From: Cryptomeria japonica
Taxonomy: Eukaryota > Streptophyta > Pinopsida > Cupressales > Cupressaceae
DNA: 64,000 nucleotides
NCBI RefSeq assembly: GCF_030272615.1
Contig: NC_081414.1
Location: 823,910,396 to 823,974,395, forward strand
Direction: 5' to 3'
Positions 38,057 to 51,337 of this stretch are shown one piece after another. The notes under the pieces were generated by a model. The model had not been told where the DNA came from. It searched no databases and worked only from the letters and a program-made list of their open reading frames with translations. Each line of letters starts with the position of its first letter. Positions within the stretch are counted from its first letter, which is position 1. Position numbers and translations under genes: made by a program.

Positions 38057-39226
38057 TGTAGTGTCATGAAATTGTGACCCTTGCAATTGTCGACCACATT
38101 AGGGTCCCCACACATGCGATTCAAATCCCTAAGCCTAATCGGAGACCGGAGACTTGCTCAACACATGAGAACTGCATCTTTCTTGCCCTCCTCACTGCCT
38201 AAACTGCATCCTGTCCTGAAAAAAAGGGTAGGACAGGGGCGTGGCCCCCTTGTTGCCTACCCTATTTTGGGGCAGGATCCTTCAAATTATGCATTGGAGG
38301 TTGCACATTGAGCGGGAAAACTCCCCTAGTGTCGGCTCGCGACGGAAAATTAGTCAATTAACCCTAGTTGACAAGTATATATGTCACATTTTTTCTCTCA
38401 TTTGCATAAGTTGGACGAGTGAGAAGTTTACATGAGATCAAACATTCAAGAGTATTCAAGCATTCCTTTCCAGCATTGAGCATTCTCTAGTCTCCTTTCA
38501 AGGCTAGGTGTTGCATTCAAGTCAAGGATTCAACCATTGAAGAGGAGATTCGTTCTAACATTTAATTCCACACAAGAAAATCTACCTACATTCTATCTAC
38601 AACCTCCCTTGAGGTGATTTACATTTCAGTCTTTCATTTACACTTATTTGCAAGTACTTTCTTTCATCATTTGGTTAATTCCAAAACTGGGGTTTGACCT
38701 GAAGGCAAACCCCCAATTCCAACCCCCTTTCCTCTCTTTTTTGTGTGTAGGTTGTAGGTGCGCGTCTGTACTTTCAGATTTGGACTCCATTTGCAGAGGC
38801 GGAAAAACCCTTTTCGTTTTGCGAATTTTTCAGAGGACCATGTACACTCCCACCACGGTTTGAGAAAATTTTCCTCAAATTTGCAGGACGGCTTTGTCTT
38901 GACATATTCTTTCCAAATCCAGGTGCACAACTTCATCCTATGCTTCTATCTCAAGTTATAATCAGATCTTTGTTGCTTTTTCACCTGGTCATAAGCACAC
39001 AATTTAATCAATTCAAATCTCAATCTCAGAAGAAAGGATTAACTTACCATCACTCATAATTCAATCTCTTTCTTTGGAGGTTGAATCTAGTATATTTCCC
39101 CCTTCTTCTAATGTAATGTGTGAAAAGTGTTTGAAGGGGAATCCGAAGTGAAACTCTCATCTCTCCTCGGAGGGAAAAAAAGCTTTCCTCTAGATTTCAT
39201 TCATTCACCCTTTTTCCAACATTACA
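38057..39226 (+). repeat. Solo LTR, TGTAG family, copy D
   Basis: 1,170 bp from TGTAGTGTCATGAAATTGTG to CCAACATTACA. Flanks are GAAAG on the left and GAAAT on the right, a target duplication with one change. It carries the family landmark CTGGGGTTTGACCTGAAGGC near 38,683 and a GGACAGGGGCGTGG box near 38,231. Confidence 0.82.
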
Positions 39227-39231
39227 GAAAT

Positions 39232-42200
39232 AAATACAATTAAGATCATCAATAAGGATGCTTAAGCTAAAGATTACTATTGTGGATAACTCTTTCATCT
39301 AGCACAAGCTTTATCCAATCTTGAAATCAAGAAGGGTGCTCTAATTAATCAATGTGGCAACTTGAATAAAGCTAGACAAGTAAAAAAATATAATCTTGAC
39401 TATTGAAGCTTTCTAGGCTACACAAATACACAACAAAGAAAATAATCAGTCATCCTTAATGTATTAGTTTGTTGCTAATGTATTATATGACAATATATGC
39501 CATCCTTGACAACATATCTCATCCTTTTGGAGGTTGCTGCTATAGTTTGTAGGATTGTGCACCCTCCTTAGAGACCACAATCAGTGAAGGAAAAATTCCT
39601 TCATTCACATGTGATATTGCATCCTAATGTTTTCAACTTGTCTAATTTGGAGTTGTGTGGTTATTTGACATTGTGGAAATCATGTTGCACTTAGGAAAAT
39701 TTTACCCAAGATAGAAAGGAAGACATTCAAGAAAAAAGAGAAGGGTGCTTTTTACATGCAAGATCAACTTTCATTTTGGGCATTGCTCCATTTTGGTATG
39801 CATGTTATTATTTTTTTAGAATGGCAAGGTAGAACAATTCTTATAAGATAGAGTTATGCTTTCTAGTTCTTATAGGAATCTTATAACATTCATTTCGTGT
39901 AACCTTGGAAGCAAGAAAACATATTTGTGGGAAATTATGTTGCTATGTGTTATGAAATAACTTGAATCAATTCAATTCTTGTTATAAAAGTATTAGTGTG
40001 ATCGATTATTGCTCTCCACAATTGGGCGTGAATGAGGAAACTCTATTTTTACCATATTGTTTAAGCAACCTACAATTACGAGAGAAATATTATCACTTTT
40101 ATGTTCTTTGATAAGGAATTCTTGGTAGCTTGTGATTATGTATTGCAAGGTTAATGGATCTTTAAGTAGAGCAACAAGAAACCATATTGGGATCTGTATT
40201 AAGATGCCTAAAAATCTTGTTGTAATTGGAAATTTGGCATTTGTATGTATTACATCACATTGTCACATTTTGTAAAACAAATTAGTTGTCTTTGAAGCTT
40301 GTTTCTAAATTATGGGTACATCTACTTGTGGGTACATCTACTTGCATAGTGAAAACTTTAGTATATGATGAGTTTCATTTACCCTTAATCTACTTATGGA
40401 TATCCATGTTTTGTTACTTAAGGATCTGTTATTTCATATTGTATCTAAAGAATGAAATTTTTAAGAATGTTATTGTACAAAGCTTCAAGGTCTACAACTA
40501 TGCCTATTACTATATTTATGGTAGTTGACAATGGCTTATGTTCTCTATCTAGGCCTTCCTGTTTCTATTTTATGAACAAGCCATTCAAATAACTGGTTCA
40601 AAACATGGTAAAACAGGTATAGGTGACTAAATATGTATAAATTATTTCTTCGATATGCTAATCATATGAATATTCTAGATACAATGTTTTAATAATGTTA
40701 AACGAGACCATATTATCAAATAGCTTAAATCACACACATTCAGCTTACACTTCTAGACTTAAAAGTATTAAAAACTCAGAATTGACTGACATTTTCTAGA
40801 CTTATTTGATGACTGTAAGAAGTTTTACAGACATTGAAATAGTTAAAGAGTATTGATCTTTTAAGAATAATATTCTTCCTCACCAATTTTAGATGTAAAT
40901 TGATGAGTGAATTTAACAGTTTTTTAATCTTATTTTAAAGTTGGAATAGTTAATCATATTTTATGATTAAATTTAATCTTAAGAGATGATAATTTTGGGG
41001 TATAGTGAGGGATTGAACTACCATATTCTTGTTTATTACACTAAAGTTATTCTTGATAAATGTTCACATCCTCTTTTTGCACACGCAGTTAGAATGGTGG
41101 CGAAATTTATGAGATGGGCTTTACACCTGCCAATTCTATGGAATGTCATGGATTTGAGCATTCTGTCAAATATTTCACTCACTATTTCTTTTCAAAATCC
41201 CATTTTTATGGTGCTGCATGTTGGTGGGGTATCCTGTGAGAAGTATAGTTGAAATGAAATTGATTTTATATGCTTTTGGCCTCTTCTGCTATTTATCTTT
41301 TTGTATATATATATTTAGTGGTACGTCATTTCTCCTATAGAAACTATGTAGTATGGAATAATATTATTTCTTTGGTTTCATTAAAATATCTAATCTATAG
41401 CAGGATAAAGAGCCTAGAGATCTAGATTCTAGACAAGAGAACAGTTATCCATATACAATTCATTTTAAGTTGTTCAAATCAGAGAATTTACTTCTTTACT
41501 GGAATCTTTAGGAATTATTAAATTATTTATATGAGTTTGAATTTAATTCTTTGTTGTAGTTGGCATAAATTGATATAAAAAATTTTACACCATTTGTTTC
41601 AGAATTCTTGTTATAATTTTTTTGTTGTGTATTTTTTGAGGTTGTGTATATGATTCACAATTAAAACATTTTATTAATTAAGCAATTAAATAGTAAATTA
41701 AGATCTCTTGTTCATTTGAGTTAAGCATTTAAAAGACTGGGACCATGTTGCTAAGATATTATATGTTGTGAATCTAGAATCTAAATAGAAGTCATAATAT
41801 TTTGTAGTCTATTCTTTTTGTGGGTATAATGAAGATCTAGATCTTTTTTTTTCAATAGTGTAACATTAGTTTAAAAAATCATACATCAAATGTACCAGCA
41901 CAAATCTTTTTAATACTTGAAGAAGGTTCTTGGTTCAAATCACATGAACTTCAACAATCAAATGCACCCACTTCATTAAAAGGCAAGCCTATTAAATGTT
42001 GTGAGATTTATATTTTTTAAATAGGAAAAATATATAGCACAAGCCTATTTCATATTAATCTTTTTTTTTTATATTGAAGCAGCCTAGCCAACTCACCTAC
42101 TTGTTAATATTAATCTTAAAATTATATTAATTTGGAAGAAAGTTCTTGGTGAATTTCAGCAAAAATAAAAAAGCAAGTCTTTGAGTTGAAAAATTAAAAA

Positions 42201-42743
42201 AAAAGAGCATGTCTTAAATTTTTAAGAACTCAACCAATTACATCTCTTATATTATTGTTTAGTTGAATAGAAAGTTTTCATTTTTGCATTGTTAAAGGAT
42301 TTAAAAACTAAGAAAACATTGCAATCAGGCTAATTAAGAAAACATTGTTAATACTTCCAATTCTATGTGATTATTATTATTATTTAAAAAAAAAAATTAG
42401 TTTTTGTAAAGTTAAGATTTATATTTTTAAATTTAATATATTTTAAAAATTATTAAAATAGTTTTTTATTTTTTTTATTATTTTTTTTTCACCAATCAAA
42501 ATAGACACTATGGCATTAATAAGCCTAATTATTTTGACCAATCAAAAGTGATTATTATTTTTGTTTTCAAAATAAACTTCATTTCTATCAATTTGAGATT
42601 TATATTTTTAAACTAAAAATTATTTATTACACAGTGAATGATATTATACGTTTTTTTTGGGATTTTTTATATTTAAAAAATAATTGGCTATTTTAAATAG
42701 CTTTATTTTTATTTTTATTGATAATGTTGTAAATAGAGTTTTT
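39232..42743. other. AT-rich spacer, no gene recognised
   Basis: Long A/T-rich sequence with poly-T runs near 42,060, 42,380 and 42,480. The open frames are short and featureless. The second arm of the direct repeat (about 41,650-41,900) lies here. Confidence 0.5.
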
Positions 42744-42748
42744 TTTAT

Positions 42749-44218
42749 TGTAGACGTATAAAAATGACCATATTCCTAAATGAATATTTTATGTTCATCT
42801 CCCTATTTTAATTAAATCCAATTTAATTAAATTATCCACATTCTTCTATTTTATTAAGTAAATTGCTCAATTTATTTAAATAAAATTCACTATACCATTT
42901 AATGAATAAATCATTTTATTCAATTAAATCCCCCTAGCCACTTTTAATTAAATTCAAATTTAATTAAATAGTTATCCTAAATTGAATAAATCAAATTTAT
43001 TTAATTACAACCAAATTGAATGAAAATCAAATAATTCAATTAAATCCTATTATCCTCCCCATCCACTTGCAAAAACCCAAACCCCTTTCTAATCCCTTCT
43101 AGAATCATCTAATCAACTCTAATTAACCTAACCCCACTCTAAACTTTGTCACATCCCTAAGCAAAGGGAGGTCACTTCTCAAATGGCCCAAAGTCTTGGA
43201 TAACCATTGAAGGTTTTCAACCTTCAACCACCAAAACCCTTAAAATCTTTGAAAACCATTGAAGGCTTCCAACCTTCAACCACTTAATCCCCAAAGTCTC
43301 CAATAACCATTAATGGTTAATTCAAACCCTCCCACATGGTTAAAACATTTGTTTTGACTCAACCTCTACCCAACCCAAGGGTCTCATCAGGTCATTAATG
43401 CTTTGACCTTGATTATCTCTTAATCATTTGCACAAAGGTTTATCTTTGGATTAGATCTTAATTCATTGGGTAAACCTAACTTAGACTTGACCCTTAGCCT
43501 TTAGATAACCATGAGGTCTCCTCAGGCCTTTAATGCCTCCAACCTCTTCTTTCAACCCAATCTTGTGTGGACACTTGTCACCATTTCATTGGTGCCAATT
43601 GTGCACAAGGATCCCCAACTTTCAAACTTGGCCCTTGATTAAACCTTTCAATCTTGAGCATCCATTGCCCTGTTTGTGCTATAAATAGAGCTCTCATTCC
43701 TCCATTCTTAACAATTATCTTTCAAATTTGAAGCATCACACTTATGCTCAAATTCTTCCAAGCCTTTATATCATTTTTATGCTCATCATTTAGCCTCTTT
43801 TAGATCATAAATTAGACTAATATGCATGCTTAGATTACTTTATTTATCATTTTAGTTCAATCATAGACTAAATATAGTATGTTAGGATAGTATTCATACT
43901 AACCCTGTCATCTTATCATTTAGCTTATTGCATTTTTAGCATCATACATAGCTTAGCATCCATTTCATACTAAAATTTATCAAAGCATCTCTCGTTCTCA
44001 TATTTGCCATCCCTAAACCATTTTGCTCAGTGATCTGAGAGCAAAACGTTGGTTTGAGGGACATTGTGAGATAGAGAACCATGGGACCCTCTTTGGGAAG
44101 CTGAGTAACTCTACGTTACTCCATAGCTTGCATCAAGAAGTCCTTTGTGTGTGTGTGGATTGGTATTTCTCGTAATTTTCACATTTTAAGTTTTATTCAC
44201 CAACTTTTCCCACATACA
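42749..44218 (+). repeat. 5' LTR of the gypsy element
   Basis: TGTAGACGTATAAAAATGAC to CCCACATACA. A strong TATA box (TATAAATAG) at 43,680-43,688 should drive the genomic transcript. The region before it has tandem-like phrases (CCATTGAAGG..CCAACCTTCAACCAC, twice near 43,205 and 43,255). Confidence 0.95.
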
Positions 44219-44222
44219 TTTC

Positions 44223-44240
44223 TGGTGCCCATCGTGGGGC
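44223..44240 (+). promoter_or_regulatory. Primer binding site of the gypsy element
   Basis: TGGTGCCCATCGTGGGGC begins four bases after the LTR. The TGG start and position fit a tRNA primer site of the TGGCGCCCACCGTGGGG type common in plant gypsy elements. I do not assign the tRNA. Confidence 0.75.
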
Positions 44241-44315
44241 TCGAACCCACGAACCCCAATAACACATCGTTTTTTGAAATTGATGATTTTTGCAGGTCCG
44301 CGGGAAACGAGAATC

Positions 44316-44745
44316 AGCGCGTCGAAAAGATATTTTAGCACATATGCCTAACAGTTTAGCGCTTCTAGCCTACTGTTTAGCGCGTGTGCTTTCTGTCTTA
44401 GCGCGTGAACACTGTTCCTTAGCGCGTGATACTATTTAACAAATTTTCCTGTAGGTGTCGACACAGGCGAAACACATATTAGCGCATATACAAAACAGAT
44501 TAGCGCATCCACTCAACCTTTTAGCGCTTGTAATACATATTCCAATGCTTTGCAACCAAAAATTAGCGCATCAGATTCAAATTTTTTCCTTCATAACGGA
44601 CTGCGGGAAAAAGCAAAACATAGATTAGTGCATATGACACACAGAGTAGTGCATCCGGCTAACAGAATAGCGCAGAGAAAAGAAACTATAGCACATCTGC
44701 AGCATATTGTAGCGCGTATAGTTTGTTCTGTAGCGCATCACAGAT
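44316..44745 (+). repeat. TAGCGC-motif array, leader block 1
   Basis: About 15 copies, some degenerate, of TTAGCGCGT, TTAGCGCAT or TTAGCGCTT, separated by roughly 14-30 unrelated bases. The motif is CG-rich in an A/T-rich leader. All copies point the same way. The open frame here (ending RIVCSVAHHR) is only its translation. Confidence 0.9.
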
Positions 44746-45944
44746 AAAACAAACAATTTTTTTTTATTGTAACCAAATTAAAATTCTAGACTTGTAGAAG
44801 TCCCCCGAATCAAACTAACAATCTTATCGTTTTGTTTATTTGCAGGGTTTTAACGGTTTCTTGCAGGTAAAGCGAGGAAATTTGCTTTTACAGCAAAACT
44901 ACTTTCTTTTGTTGACCTTCAAAAACATCGAATTTGCTTTGTTGACTATTTCTTTTTCATAGATTAGACAATCATTGCTTTGAACAAATAAAAAGAACAT
45001 CATATTTTTGTGGAGCAACATCTCTGCATAGATTTTAGAAAATCACTGATTTGAAAGGCTAAAATAAACCTCATTGTTTGCTTTGTCTCGAAAGTGGAAG
45101 GTATATGCTCTCCCCTTAACTGGGTGATCAAAAAGCCAAACCACTCTTACGCTTTCAGTACTTCATGCATTAAAAATCCTTTAGCAGGCCTGCCTTCCCG
45201 AGGAGTTGCAATCAACTCTTAAAGCCGTTTATAGTCGGTGTGAAGGGAACGACCTAAGTGGGGAACGACTTTGACACCAAGAATTCCAACCCACTATAAT
45301 CAAATGTGGAAAGTGACGAAAGTCCTTTTCAATGGTTGCACGCAGTGATTAGCCTTCCCCCAGTATCCTTGAGATACATAAAGCCTTTGTTCTAAAGGTT
45401 GGGAAACCTCCTGAGGGAGTTTATCACTGACGGCCGAACGGGAAGCCTGATTATGAACCATAGAATTAGAAGCTTTGAGCCGAGTCAGTATCCAAACATT
45501 TGTAACATCATAGTGCAAGGGTGGGGAAGAATCCGCCCCCAAGATTACTCACCATATATCTCCTAAGATAACTACTCAACTATGAAGCAATTCACTTTGG
45601 GTTAACTTCTGGCAAAAGGCAAAAAAACGGGCGCCCTCTAAGGGGTGACACGGCTATTTGAGCTGACGGAGTATCGAGACTAGTGGGCTATGATGTTACT
45701 TATGACCCTTGAATAAAGAGTCTTTTTGAAGTGTTTTATTTTGTATCAAACCTGTTAAAACATTGGGGATTTGAACACATCCTCAACAGAACATACACTT
45801 TCTGTTAGATTAGGCGAAATGATTGTACTTTGTGTGTCGTACTTGCATTTTTTATTTCAAAAAATCATCCATCACACTTAAAAATTTTCTCAACAAAATT
45901 CAAAATCCTCACAAAAACACACAAAAGGAAAAATCAAGGCAGTC
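44746..45944 (+). other. Gypsy 5' leader between the motif blocks
   Basis: Noncoding leader. From about 45,085 to 45,560 it is less A/T-rich and has phrases such as CTCTCCCCTTAACTGGGTGA and CCTCCTGAGGGAGTTTATCA with several short inverted stretches, for example CCTTCCCGAGGAG and AAGGGAACGACC..GGGGAACGAC. It may contain the packaging signal or structured leader. No frame is convincing. Confidence 0.5.
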
Positions 45945-46462
45945 TAGCGCGTAAGAGCAACATCTTAGCGCGTGAAACAGTTATCTTAGCGCATCCAAAT
46001 TTCAAATTAGCACGTACAACTAAAACAGTAGCGTTTCAATCCTAAGGTAAGATAGTGAACAATCCTTTAGCGCGTCCAAAACACATTCTAGCGTGTATCA
46101 GGAGCATATTAGCACTTTGGGACCCAGAGTTAGTGCATTAACCAGAACAGCTAGCGCGTAGGAGGCACAGTGTAGCGCATCGTTTTTTCAAACAAACTTA
46201 ACAGCGAAATTTCAACAACCTAAGTTCTAGCGCGTGAAACAAATAGCTTAGCGCGTGGAAACCATATTTTAGCGCATTAGCGGAAACAGTTAGTGTGTAT
46301 CAAGCCCAGTCTAGCGCGTGGATTTTTCACCTGTTAGAGTAAAATTTTTCCAGAATCAAAATTTTAGTGCGTAACTAGGGGTAGATTAGCGCGTGTGAGA
46401 AACATTTTAGCGCATCAAGAAAATTGGGTAGTGCATCAAACCTCTGTTTTAGCGCGTAAGAC
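45945..46462 (+). repeat. TAGCGC-motif array, leader block 2
   Basis: About 25 further copies of CTAGCGCGT, TTAGCGCGT, TTAGCGCAT and decayed variants (TAGTGCAT, TAGCACGT). Spacing is 15-30 bases and orientation is the same as block 1. Many decayed copies differ by C to T or G to A in the CG positions. Confidence 0.9.
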
Positions 46463-46915
46463 GAGGTAGAAAAAAAGAGAGTTAAGAATTGAAATTTTTT
46501 GAAAAATTCAAAAACATTTTAGAAGACCTTTTTCGTCGAAAATCATCTTTTATCAAACCAGAGTGACAAAAACAAACCGTTAAAAACTTTTCTCAAGTTC
46601 AATTTGTCAAACAAAGTCGTCAGAATCTGAAAACGAATCGAGCAATATAAATCATAATCCGAAACATTTTCATCATTAGTATCAATCAAATCCTTTAAAC
46701 ATCTTACGGATTTTATCTCCAAAAACACTTGTTTAAAAATTTTCAAATTGTCAAATCCAGTTTCCAGATCGGGAAGCTTTTATCCATATCATTTGACACG
46801 CTTTATCGTGAGAGGATATCTAAACCTTCATTCTGATAAAGTAAAGATTTGAAATTTTCAAAACAAGAATCAACTAAATCCAAACAAATCAAAGGAAATC
46901 ATTGATCACTCATGC

Positions 46916-48664
46916 ATGACTAATCCCCTCATTCTGAGAAGAAAGAACCTCTATCGTAACATCACGTTGAAGAAACAACAACCTAGCTTTTCCAAATTCA
47001 TCAAGAGAAATAAATTTTTATACATCAATCGTCAACTCTTCAAATCCCATTGGGTATTTTTTCATCATGTCAAACGTTATATCCAAAACAAATCCAGCGA
47101 ATTTGACAAAGAACCTCTGAAAACAAAAGCATATTGTCAGAAGTCTGCTTTTAATCAAAAGATAAACCGCGGAGGAAAGATCAATCCAGCATTCCTGCCC
47201 GACGAGTCACATATAACACATCTCGACCAGAACCACCAATGCCCGAGCAAAACATCAACGAGGACTTTATTCCTTTCATCACTGAAAGTTTCTATTGAAA
47301 TGCCTATCACTCGCTCTCAACGAAACAAACAAAGCGAGACACCAGCAGAATCAAGTATGAATCGCAGATTATCAAATCCTTTTGAAGTTCCATCCTCAGA
47401 AGAGCCTGAAATTACTGACGCAGTTCTTCAGGAATGTCAAGAAAATCCTTCATTCCAAAAACTCATCGAAAAACTCATGGAAAATGACAAAGAAAAATAT
47501 CTACTCATGCTTACAGGTAAAGGCGTCCAAATTCCTGAAGATTTCGACACAAACATTTTTCAAACCAGGTCTCAACAATATACATATCAAGAACGACAAA
47601 GGGAAGAAGAAACTCGCATACCTGAACAACATATTCCAGAGCAACATATACCAGAAATGCGAGTACCTGCATTCGAAACTCCAGAACAACACATACCATT
47701 TACTACACCTTTTCAGTTGAGAACAAATACGAGGGAAGAACTCTTCCCTCGGCAAGATAATGCACCCTTGGTTGCTCTTACTCAACAAATGCAAATGTTG
47801 CAAAGACAAATGCACGATATGCAACAAGAGACAACAGTGCTGTACTCTATAAACGAAATCTGTCCTTATCCATTTGACAGAAGCTTAAACATGGTACCTT
47901 TTCCTCCAAACTCAAACATTCCCAAATTTGATAAATATGATGGGAAAAGTGATCCTCGAGATCATGTTCGAGAATTTTGTACTATGAGTCTTGAATTTGC
48001 TCATAATGACACTTATCTGATGAGGTTATTCCCAAGAAGCCTGGGAGGACAAACGATGGAATGGTTATCCAAGATTACACCACCTGTTAGATCATTTGAC
48101 GAATTGGTTAACAAATTCATCACCCATTATTCTTACAACATCCAACATGCCATAACCATGCTAGATATTTGCAACACCAAACAAAAGAACAACGAAACAT
48201 TCATGTTATTCCTTCAACGTTGGCGACGCATGGTATCAAGATATCCTCGAGATATTCTTGAAAAAGAGAAAATGGAAATCTTCATTGATAACTTGAATGG
48301 TGAAATGAGTTACAGACTCAAACTTCAATGCATACCATCTTTTGACAAATTAATCGAAAATGGCATCCAAGTAGAGGAAGCTTATGTCAAAAAGGGAACA
48401 CTCAAGTTCTACAAAGAAGGGACGAACTCATCAAACTACAATAACCAAAACAACACCAATCTGGACAAAACTCGATTTTGGACTCAAAACAAAAATGAAG
48501 GCAACAATGAATCATATGATCCCAAATCTAAACAACCAGTGCTTGCCTTATCAGGAAATACTCAAAATACGAAGAATCCTAAAAATGCTACTTCCAGTGC
48601 TAACACATATGCACCAAACAATGCTCAAGGACAACTCAATACCAATAACGCCAACGATAATTAA
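46916..48664 (+). pseudogene. Gypsy gag
   Basis: Gag packages the element RNA. The frame opens with an ATG at 46,916, but a second ATG at 47,300 (MPITRSQRNK, purine at -3) looks like the usual start of Tat-type gag. The first 128 codons (Lys/Arg-rich) may be leader. A Gln-rich coiled region (QQMQMLQRQMHDMQQE) precedes the retrotransposon gag domain at about residues 335-500 (IPKFDKYDGKSDPRDHVREF to EEAYVKKG). An Asn-rich tail follows, and the frame meets TAA at 48,662 inside an Asn/Gln-rich stretch. The next segment continues in the same frame, so this stop is probably a mutation (CAA to TAA) and not the natural end. Unique within the window. Confidence 0.9.
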
Positions 48665-50134
48665 AACAAAAACCTGAATCCAGGGCCTAACAACAATTCA
48701 CGCAACAACACCAACAATTTCCAAAAGCGTATCTTCACACCATTGGGCCAATCATTAGAGTCCGCATTCAGAGAACTATTGGCAAACAAGATTCTTTCTT
48801 TGCCTCCAATCAACAATTATGAACCCCCAATCAAACCACCTTGGTGGAATGATTCACACTATTGTGATTTTCATCGCAATAAAGGTCATAGAACAAACGA
48901 GTGCATGAGATTGAAACACATAATCCAAGACATGATCGATCGAGGTGACTTAACGGTGGATGGTCTCAAAACAAATAATGATCACGAAGCCTTCAAAGAT
49001 CCTCTCCCAAATTATAACAAAGATGAAGCATCAACTTCAAATGATACACGCGGAGCTCGTATTAATCACATCTACAACAACACAATCAACCACATATCAG
49101 CCGAAACCAATCAAGTCAATGTTATAACCATTCGAGATAAACGTGATCATGAATCTGTCAATGTAACAACCCGGACTCAGAAATATGTCTTGAAGGGACA
49201 CACTGCACCTCCAAATACCACACCAAGGATCCAATATGACTTAGTTAACCAACTACGTAAGACTCCAGCTCAGATATCTATCCTGGAATTGTTGAAACTA
49301 TCTCCAAAACACAAAGACATATTGGAGCAAGCACTATTAGAAATAAATGTACCTCAAAATCTGGATACAGACAGGTTCCAAGCCATGGTTGCCCATATGA
49401 CAGAATCTCATAACCTCACCTTCTCAGAGCATGATAATACTTCATTGAGTCATCCGCATAATACTCCTCTACATATTGAAGTCATTGTTTGCAAACACCA
49501 TGTCAAAAGAGTCTTAATAGATGGAGGAGCCGGACTTAATATATGTACTTTAAAGCTTATCCGTGCACTAAGTTTCTCAAAAGAATCTATTGATCCTTGT
49601 AAAAAGATTACTATAAAAGCATATGATGATGAGGAAAGGTCCTCTAAAGGAACAGTGATATTGCCTATTCAAGTAGGACTAGTGCAAAAAGATACTATAT
49701 ATCAAGTCTTAGATATTGATCTCACCTACAATATCTTATTAGGCCAACCTTGGATACATGAAATGCAAGCAGTACCTTTTACATATCACCAGTGTGTCAA
49801 GTTTCCTTATGATGGACAAGAAATCTCCATATCAGCTGATCACAATCCATTTCAACATTGCAACGCAATGGGGGCAGCCCAAGACAATTTGGTTCCTTAT
49901 AATAGAGAAAAGCAGCGGTCTTCAACATCTGATCCACCAACCGCAAAATCCAACTCCTTATGGGGAGACTTCAAACAGAAAATGCAAATCAAAGACCAAG
50001 GCATGGGAGAATATTCTATGGAGCCTTTATGTTTAACCAGATTGCCAACATCACCTAGATCGCATGGTTTACCTACTATATCAACACATCTGACAACTCA
50101 ACCCATAACTAAATTTGACGGTACCTTCATCTAA
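48665..50134 (+). pseudogene. Gypsy gag zinc finger and aspartic protease
   Basis: Continues the gag frame. A finger of the type C-x2-H-x4-H-x4-C (YCDFHRNKGHRTNEC, near 48,862) is the Tat-lineage version of the nucleic-acid-binding knuckle. The protease active site is VLIDGGAGLNIC near 49,512. A flap-like YNILLGQPWIHEM near 49,728 follows, also typical of this lineage. The usual third active-site residue Ser/Thr is Ala (DGGA). The frame stops with TAA at 50,132 (FI-stop-LGTL) and continues in phase. Confidence 0.9.
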
Positions 50135-51337
50135 TTGGGGACTCTAGCACATGAATCAGAAGATAAAGACATTCTTAATTGGCTATACAAAGATGAAGAA
50201 GAAGCTAATAGAGCGGCCGCTCTAGACATTGTTCTACCGACGCACCTGTATGGAAAAGGCTACTTGATCATGAAACAAATGGGATATGGCGGTAAAGGAC
50301 CTATTGGGAAACGCCAAGAAGGAGTCACTGAACCTATAGATCTTCCTTCACAACCTAGTATAAATAAAGCAAGATTAGGTTCTAAATTCACTTTCCTATT
50401 GAAAAGGCCGCCACACACAAATGCAAAACCTCAATGGAAAGAAAAGAAGAAGTACAAGGAAGAATCCTGGCAGGAAGCACTCTTTGAATCAGCTGAAACA
50501 ATCCGTAAGGCACGAGAACGTCAGGATCAGAAGTTGCATCAGGGAAAGCTTTTAAATCATAAGAAGGCCATCTCTGCAGCAGTGGCTCATATTAACATAC
50601 CCATGGCTCAAAAACAAATCATGTCATCACAAGAAACTGTCGTTTCTCCCTGTGGAAGCACGATCTATGAACAAATCCAGGCCGTGGAAGATGGATCAGA
50701 TACAGAATCAACACAGAATATCAAGAAAGTATCCATTATCAAAGATTTGTTTTCACCATACAACATCCCTGTTTACATCACAGATAGAATTTGGGATGAT
50801 ACCTATGAGACAGATTCAAATGAATATGAATGGGGTACTTGCTCTGATACTACTACAAATATCCCAGATGATACTGATTTCATATCCATTTCTCATGAAG
50901 AATATAATGCAGAGGATAGACCTCTTGAGTTTGGACCACAACATATCTATGACGTTCAGGAAAGCAAACAGAAATATTACGAACAAGTCTATGTAGAAGA
51001 TGATACCATCGAAGACCTCGATAAAACCCTAGACTTCTTTCACACCAAGACCCCTCACGATGATAACTCTATCCTAACACTTACAGTAGCTGAACTTGAC
51101 CCACCCAACGATTCCTTACCGCTTGTCTTCCCTGATCTCATCGACTAGAATGAACCTGAGACTCATGATATACCAATTTTTCCAAATGATGAATCTATTA
51201 TCCATTACCTATGTACCATTAATCCCGAAATAGGCTCTACCAGTGAACCAAATAACGATGTCTATTCTTCAGGGAGTGCCAAGTCTCTTAGTCGCAAAAA
51301 TGAATCAAATACAGAATCTAATGCTGAAAACTAGTCA
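50135..51337 (+). pseudogene. Gypsy protease-RT linker with G-patch-like motif
   Basis: Same frame. A Gly-rich stretch, GYLIMKQMGYGGKGPIGKRQ followed by EGVTEPI (near 50,262-50,340), resembles the G-patch-like segment found after protease in Tat and Athila elements and may bind nucleic acid. The rest is acidic and probably disordered. Stops TAG at 51,146 and 51,332 interrupt it. Both are consistent with CAG or TGG changed to TAG. Confidence 0.75.

Noticed and set aside
44316-46462. CRISPR-like array (short repeat, variable spacer)
   Set aside because: The repeat is only about 8-9 bases, spacing is irregular, and it lies inside a plant retrotransposon leader.
50135-51148. Separate host gene between protease and RT
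   Set aside because: It is in phase with gag-pol on both sides and has the G-patch-like linker expected in this lineage.
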